A stretch of 64,000 bases of DNA from a virus: positions 1 through 64,000 of the IMG/VR virus record IMGVR_UViG_3300035670_000169; one strand, given 5' to 3'. The notes under the pieces are model-generated. The model had not been told where the DNA came from and ran no database searches. It saw only the letters and a list, made by a program, of their open reading frames with translations. The translations under genes and the position numbers were made by a program. Of this stretch, positions 60,802-64,000 are shown in pieces; the stretch's first letter is position 1; the number at the start of each line of letters is the position of its first letter.

Positions 60802-61330
60802 CGATCTTGAATCTATAGTCCATATTCTTCCTGAACCCTACGTGGTCACCTACCTTCAGACCCAGATCCTCCAGTTCCTGTGACAAGAACGCTACACTTC
60901 CCTTTGTTGGGAGCGGTTCCTCCAGAACCACCAGCTCTATGATGTCCGACTTGAGTTTTGGCTCTTCGTGAACAGCCTCCAACACCGCCCACCCAGACAT
61001 AGGGTGTATGTCCCCAGTCTCAGAGCACTTGTATGCTATGCACTGACTGTTTATCGTCTCCTTCTTCTGATACTTTACGAGGTAGTGGTCCTTGATATCA
61101 GCGAGAATCTGACCATCGTTGATCACAACGAGATGGTGGAAGTACAGTATGTCCCCCTTCTTTGCTCCTCCATCGTACTTGTATGGGACATTGACTATAA
61201 CCCCTTCATTCACCCTGTGCTTGAACTCGTCAAATTTGGTGTCTACGTAGAGTTCTTGACCATTGGATAGGGTAACCGTGTCATTGAAACGCTTTTCAAT
61301 GAACACGATAAAATTATCTAGTGACATCAT
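60746..61330 (-). CDS. GroES-like co-chaperonin fold protein, 194 aa
   Basis: The start is ATG 61330, overlapping the upstream stop in ATGATG. The C-terminal 90 residues resemble Cpn10: IIELVVLEEPLPTKGSVAFLSQELEDLGLKVGDHVGFRKNMDYRFKIDGKEYYRTRTEDLLYVEI. This matches the GDxVxFxKxxxxxxxxDGxEYxxxxxxDIL ending of GroES. The first half has a similar beta-rich run (GVIVNVPYKYDGGAKKGDILYFHHL), so it may be a double domain. T4 gp31 is a phage precedent that helps GroEL fold capsid protein. The mobile loop is not obvious. Confidence 0.72.
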   Translation of the reverse strand: MMSLDNFIVFIEKRFNDTVTLSNGQELYVDTKFDEFKHRVNEGVIVNVPYKYDGGAKKGDILYFHHLVVINDGQILADIKDHYLVKYQKKETINSQCIAYKCSETGDIHPMSGWAVLEAVHEEPKLKSDIIELVVLEEPLPTKGSVAFLSQELEDLGLKVGDHVGFRKNMDYRFKIDGKEYYRTRTEDLLYVEI

Positions 61331-61479
61331 CTCTTTCTGTATGGGAACTTCACGTTGAGGACCTCTCTCCTCTTGCTGCACCCACACTCCTCACCAACAA
61401 CTTTGTGCACTAGCTTATCTATGCCAGTAGCGTTGGTGATTTTGGCGATAGTATCGCCGAGACCTTTGCTTTCCTCCAT
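61327..61479 (-). CDS. conserved small phage protein with CGC motif, 50 aa
   Basis: MEESKGLGDTIAKITNATGIDKLVHKVVGEECGCSKRREVLNVKFPYRKR. The GLGDTIxKITxATGIxKxVxxxxGxxCGCxxRxxxLNxxFPY pattern is a family I recognise from Bacteroidota phages. The CGC may bind metal. The gene's TGA overlaps the GroES-like ATG. Its function is not known. Confidence 0.8.
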   Translation of the reverse strand: MEESKGLGDTIAKITNATGIDKLVHKVVGEECGCSKRREVLNVKFPYRKR

Positions 61480-61481
61480 GA

Positions 61482-61730
61482 TTAAAAGTTCAAATCGTAT
61501 TCAATTATGCAGGGCATCTCCTCTATAGTCTTCCAAACTATTTGTGATTTGTCTTGCTGTTGCAAATATACATGGTATCGTGTTCTTTGGAACCTGTACA
61601 TATATTCTTCGTCGAATACAATTGCAGTTACTGGGAGCCTGTTCTTCTCACCGACATACATCCCAACGAAGTATGCCATAGCGTTCTTTGGGTCCTTCCC
61701 AATAACTATCTTCCTTATAAGTCCATCCAT
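61482..61730 (-). CDS. conserved small phage protein, 82 aa
   Basis: It reads MDGLIRKIVIGKDPKNAMAYFVGMYVGEKNRLPVTAIVFDEEYMYRF and ends IVWKTIEEMPCIIEYDLNF. The GLIRKIxxGxDPKNxMAYxVG...WKxIxxMPxxxEYDLxF pattern occurs in many Bacteroidota phages near structural genes. The function is unknown. It stops 2 bp before the CGC protein gene and its ATG meets the stop of the upstream gene. Confidence 0.8.
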   Translation of the reverse strand: MDGLIRKIVIGKDPKNAMAYFVGMYVGEKNRLPVTAIVFDEEYMYRFQRTRYHVYLQQQDKSQIVWKTIEEMPCIIEYDLNF

Positions 61731-62032
61731 TAGTTCAATGATATTCCAAGGGGGTCCAAGAGATCATTCAACCCCTTGTCCATCCTGCTGTTGTTAAATG
61801 TGTCGTACATGTTGTACACCATCGTATCCAAGTCCTCGTCGTCACCGAGGTTAAAGCAGAAGAATGCGTTGTGTGCAACATCGTCATCATCCCTGTAGAT
61901 CTCGACACCAACACCACATGCCATGATAACCTCGTCCCGCAGGTTATATTTGTCTATCAGAGCATCAAGACTCTTCAGTATTTTTGATGCATCCCTGATA
62001 AAAGCATTCTTCAACTTATCTTCACTATTCAT
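61730..62032 (-). CDS. hypothetical acidic protein, 100 aa
   Basis: It begins MNSEDKLKNAFIRDASKILKSLDALIDKYNLRDEVIMACGVGVEIYRDDDDV and is acidic with an alpha/beta plan. Its ATG shares the CATG tetranucleotide with the divergent plus-strand gene at 62031. The stop touches the next gene's start. Confidence 0.7.
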   Translation of the reverse strand: MNSEDKLKNAFIRDASKILKSLDALIDKYNLRDEVIMACGVGVEIYRDDDDVAHNAFFCFNLGDDEDLDTMVYNMYDTFNNSRMDKGLNDLLDPLGISLN

Positions 62033-62465
62033 GGCAGTTAAGGTTTCGAGGGTTAAACGAGAGAGTATGTTCAGGGATTTCCTGCCTAAAGATAAGAAGT
62101 ACAGGCCGAAGAATCCGATGAAGAACTACAGGGTAGTTACAAACAAGTACTGTAAGAAATATACCCTAAGTCAGCCCATGCTTATGTTTATGGTGTGGGC
62201 ATATGACCTAGAGTTCTTTACGCTAGACTACGCGTCCAAGCAGATGAAGTGGAACAAGGGGATCATGTTCAGGAGATGCCTGACCCCTCTGAAGGCAAAG
62301 AACTTTGTGTACAAGTACTTTGATAAGCTGACACCATCGAACAACTATACTGCCAGCATGTTTCGGGAGGAGTATAAGATGAACTATAGGGTTCGATACG
62401 CCCTGACTGCTGAGGCTGTCCAAATAGTAAAGGAGTACTACAAGGAGCTTGCATCCAAGTTATAG
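62031..62465 (+). CDS. possible winged-helix (MarR-like) protein, 144 aa, divergent
   Basis: The frame opens at 61923, but ATG 62031 is the start; upstream it reads antisense to the neighbouring gene. The N-terminus is basic (MAVKVSRVKRESMFRDFLPKDKKYRPKNPMKN). Residues about 45-140 fit a winged helix: LSQPMLMFMVWAYDLEFFTLDYASKQM, FRRCLTPLKAKNFVYKYFD, YRVRYALTAEAVQIVKEYYKELA. It may regulate transcription or be a conserved structural-region protein. It is the only plus-strand gene in the right half. Confidence 0.65.
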   Translation: MAVKVSRVKRESMFRDFLPKDKKYRPKNPMKNYRVVTNKYCKKYTLSQPMLMFMVWAYDLEFFTLDYASKQMKWNKGIMFRRCLTPLKAKNFVYKYFDKLTPSNNYTASMFREEYKMNYRVRYALTAEAVQIVKEYYKELASKL

Positions 62466-62711
62466 GCCCTCGACACGCAAGTTGTTCTTCCCTGTGTATA
62501 TGGCTGCCATACCACCCTTTCCAGGCACAACGCGGCGACCTCTGTTCTGCTTGTCTGCCTCTTCGATCTTGCGTCTGTTTTCCTTTATTTCCACCTGACG
62601 TGGGGTAAGGCGGTCTGTTGCATTGTCCCAAGCCTTTTTCTCTTTCTTGAGTCTTTCCTCTCTGGTCTCCTTTACCTGGCCACCAGATCCGTATTTCTTC
62701 ATACACTTCAT
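62460..62711 (-). CDS. small basic phage protein with KKYGSGG start, 83 aa
   Basis: It reads MKCMKKYGSGGQVKETREERLKKEKKAWDNATDRLTPRQVEIKENRRKIEEA and ends GGMAAIYTGKNNLRVEGL. It is highly charged and helical. The KKY-x-x-GG start also occurs in the 27326-28336 product and in structural proteins of related phages. Its 3' end overlaps that of the convergent plus-strand gene by 6 bp. Confidence 0.7.
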   Translation of the reverse strand: MKCMKKYGSGGQVKETREERLKKEKKAWDNATDRLTPRQVEIKENRRKIEEADKQNRGRRVVPGKGGMAAIYTGKNNLRVEGL

Positions 62712-62726
62712 GATGCTAATATAATA

Positions 62727-62855
62727 TTATCTTCCCTGACCCCTGTATTTCTTCTCGTAGACCTTAGAGGATGGGTTGCTAGATGATGATTTAGAATGCT
62801 TTCCGTGGGTCTTCTTGCTGTTGAGTGTGACCTTAGATGATGATGACTTAGCCAT
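62727..62855 (-). CDS. conserved small Ser/Lys-rich phage protein, 42 aa
   Basis: It begins MAKSSSSKVTLNSKKTHGK and ends KVYEKKYRGQGR. The pattern MAKxxxxSKVxLNxKKxHGKxSKxxxSxxSKxYxKxYRGQGR is a very common tiny basic protein of Bacteroidota phages. It fills the gap between the endolysin and KKYGSGG genes, and its ATG overlaps the endolysin stop. Confidence 0.8.
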   Translation of the reverse strand: MAKSSSSKVTLNSKKTHGKHSKSSSSNPSSKVYEKKYRGQGR

Positions 62856-63312
62856 TATAGTTAGTGTATACTGTTCTTCCTTTACTCTTGAATGCCTTTA
62901 GAACCTGGTTTCTGTTCTTGTCTTTGTTGTACGACACGTGCACCCAGTCTGGATTCTTGTCTGTACCGAACTCCCAGATCAGCTGATCGAACTTCAGCTC
63001 TTTCTTGATGAAGTCAAAAATCTCTTTGTTTGTGACGCCACCGTAAATATCTCCATCAATGTCGAGCGCACGCCCTTCCATGTGATCGGAGGTCTTTGAC
63101 CCCCCGACTGCATCGTTGAGTCTTTTGCATCTGAAACCTGAGGAGATGCCGATCGGCGCATCAAAGTGTTCTCGTAGGGGCTGAAATACATTTTCTGCTA
63201 TATATATAAGGTTCTGTATCTGTTCCTCGTTGGGTATGTTCTTTATACCCTTCTGTATAGCCGTCTGAGATTTAATTACCTCCTGAAGGCTAAGGTTCTT
63301 GCTTAGGTTCAT
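62848..63312 (-). CDS. M15-family peptidase endolysin
   Basis: The 154-residue protein (start ATG 63312; the frame extends to 63345 inside the methyltransferase gene) has SGFRCKRLNDAVGGSKTSDHMEGRALDID, with the zinc ligands H77 and D84, and WVHVSY with H125, the SxHxxGxAxD...WVHxS motif of M15/VanY-type peptidases. E114 in IWEFG is the likely catalytic acid. It cuts peptide cross-links or stem peptides in peptidoglycan during lysis. No signal peptide is present, so it needs a holin, and one lies at 17730. Confidence 0.9.
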   Translation of the reverse strand: MNLSKNLSLQEVIKSQTAIQKGIKNIPNEEQIQNLIYIAENVFQPLREHFDAPIGISSGFRCKRLNDAVGGSKTSDHMEGRALDIDGDIYGGVTNKEIFDFIKKELKFDQLIWEFGTDKNPDWVHVSYNKDKNRNQVLKAFKSKGRTVYTNYNG

Positions 63313-63313
63313 G

Positions 63314-63850
63314 TCAATTATCTTTTTTATATATCCAGCAACCATTCATTACAATGACCTTATCACCGAACACCTCATCAATTGCTTTTACGACCCCAGG
63401 CCACCACGAAGCATAATCATGACCAGATATATAGCCACCATCTTTTACTTTGGGGAGCCAGGCTTTTACATCAGCTAAAACAGACTCATAATTATGCGTT
63501 GCATCAATAAACACAACATCGCAAGACTTGTCTTCAAATTGTTTTGAAGCGACAATGCTGTCTGATCTATATGGGGTAAATTCATACCCAGACATGTTGC
63601 TTAAGAATATCTCATATATATCTGTCTCTGTTGCGAGTTTGTGATAGGTATCAAGCTCATCTGGGCTTCCTTTCCACGTATCAACAATATGAATTTTTTT
63701 ATCGCCTGCCTTGCTGCACAAATATGAACTACTCTTACCAAGCCACGCACCTACCTCCACAAAAACACCCCCTTCTGGAACTGACTCCAACAAGAAATCA
63801 TATGTTTCTTCAAAATCAAACCACCCTTCGATTTCTTTGTAGCTTTTCAT
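63314..63850 (-). CDS. class I SAM-dependent methyltransferase
   Basis: The 178-residue protein shows motif I VFVEVGAWLGKSSSYLCS, then IHIVDTWKGSPDE, and CDVVFIDATHNYESVLADVKAWLPKVKDGGYISGHDY. This is a Methyltransf_24-type layout, often linked to polysaccharide or glycan gene clusters. The substrate is not visible. With the nearby glycosyltransferases it may act on a sugar. It lies just upstream of the endolysin and behind a terminator. Confidence 0.85.
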   Translation of the reverse strand: MKSYKEIEGWFDFEETYDFLLESVPEGGVFVEVGAWLGKSSSYLCSKAGDKKIHIVDTWKGSPDELDTYHKLATETDIYEIFLSNMSGYEFTPYRSDSIVASKQFEDKSCDVVFIDATHNYESVLADVKAWLPKVKDGGYISGHDYASWWPGVVKAIDEVFGDKVIVMNGCWIYKKDN

Positions 63851-63862
63851 GAGATTTTACTG

Positions 63863-63890
63863 AAAAAATTAAGGGGCCAGTGGCCCCCTA
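63863..63890 (-). terminator. rho-independent terminator
   Basis: Minus strand: AGGGGGCC, loop ACT, GGCCCCTT, then AATTTTTTC. It ends transcription of the gene at the right edge and separates it from the methyltransferase gene. Confidence 0.85.
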
Positions 63891-63910
63891 AATTACAACA
63901 AAACACCCTA

Positions 63911-64000
63911 TTAGTTTTTCTTTTTGCCCTTTGGCGTATTCCACATAGCGGGGTGCTGCTTTGGAGCCGCCTTACGTGGGGTTCTGTTGGCAGCGATGTT
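63911..64000 (-). CDS. C-terminal fragment of a basic protein, cut by window edge
   Basis: The minus frame reads ...NIAANRTPRKAAPKQHPAMWNTPKGKKKN and stops at 63911. It is Lys/Ala/Pro-rich. The PAMWNTPKGKKK ending looks like that of a small basic phage protein. The start lies beyond the window. Confidence 0.6.
   Translation of the reverse strand, partial: NIAANRTPRKAAPKQHPAMWNTPKGKKKN

Noticed and set aside
61331-61387. Extended start of the GroES-like protein (MWVQQEERGPQREV...)
   Set aside because: That stretch is the shifted frame of the conserved 50-residue CGC gene, whose stop overlaps ATG 61330.
61562-61574. TATATTTG box on the minus strand within the 61482-61730 gene
   Set aside because: It is within coding sequence far from a start codon. 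It shows that the box alone also occurs by chance.
61923-62030. Extension of the plus-strand winged-helix-like frame
   Set aside because: It is antisense to the N-terminus of the 61730-62032 gene, and the sequence is not protein-like.

Overview
The window is almost certainly part of a double-stranded DNA phage genome, a podovirus-like phage of the Bacteroidota, most likely of a marine flavobacterium. It has a large terminase, portal, scaffold, major capsid, tail-nozzle and fibre genes, a holin, an M15 endolysin, a tRNA cluster and tightly packed genes that often overlap as ATGA or TAATG. The host assignment is inference. It rests on promoter-like elements of the Bacteroidota type (TTG, about 20 bp, then TAnnTTTG), a Fibrobacter-major-paralogous (FISUMP) domain, GC-x-DP-x-ACNYD-type repeats and dockerin-like tails typical of flavobacterial secreted proteins, a BT4734-like primase domain, and small proteins that I recognise as common in Bacteroidota phages. 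No integrase, repressor or rRNA was seen, so the window itself suggests a lytic phage.

Layout. (1) 1-12.06 kb, plus strand: early and replication genes. These are a FISUMP lectin-like protein cut by the window edge, a run of small unknown genes, a DUF932 protein, a DnaA-domain-like protein, MazG, a recombination set (ERF annealing protein, RecE/Cas4-like nuclease, SSB-like protein), DUF3310, a primase-helicase, a T7-endonuclease-I-like resolvase, a second PD-(D/E)XK-like protein and a B12-dependent class II ribonucleotide reductase. (2) 12.06-12.45 kb: convergent junction with two plus-strand terminators. (3) 12.2-53.6 kb, minus strand: the virion block. Reading in transcription order (right to left) it runs terminase, portal, fibre genes (including a 1,170-residue collagen-like fibre), capsid accessory proteins, scaffold, major capsid, neck proteins, a 1,922-residue nozzle-like protein, internal virion proteins, a 2,564-residue polyvalent protein, a holin, a secreted M43 metalloprotease, and a 1,369-residue polyvalent protein. 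(4) 53.6-56.9 kb, minus: lipoprotein, ThyX, small genes, a repeat-bearing regulatory gap and six tRNA genes. (5) 56.9-60.5 kb, minus: four glycosyltransferase-type genes. (6) 60.5-64 kb, mostly minus: GroES-like protein, small conserved proteins, one divergent plus-strand gene, endolysin, methyltransferase, and a gene cut by the right edge.

How the genes work together (inference from families): MazG, NrdJ and ThyX supply deoxynucleotides. The primase-helicase, DnaA-like protein, ERF/RecE-like pair, SSB and resolvase replicate and recombine the genome. The late block builds a short-tailed virion with large internal proteins that are probably ejected. Holin, endolysin and possibly the secreted protease release progeny. 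The tRNAs read ACA, UGG, AUA, AGA and perhaps AUU. The glycosyltransferases may decorate virion or host surface.

Most interesting items: a FISUMP C-terminus that looks like a variable region of a diversity-generating retroelement; a secreted M43 protease translationally coupled to a holin; virion proteins carrying host-type calcium-binding modules; two tiny membrane peptides in ATGA overlaps; leaderless-looking promoters; and two odd tRNAs.
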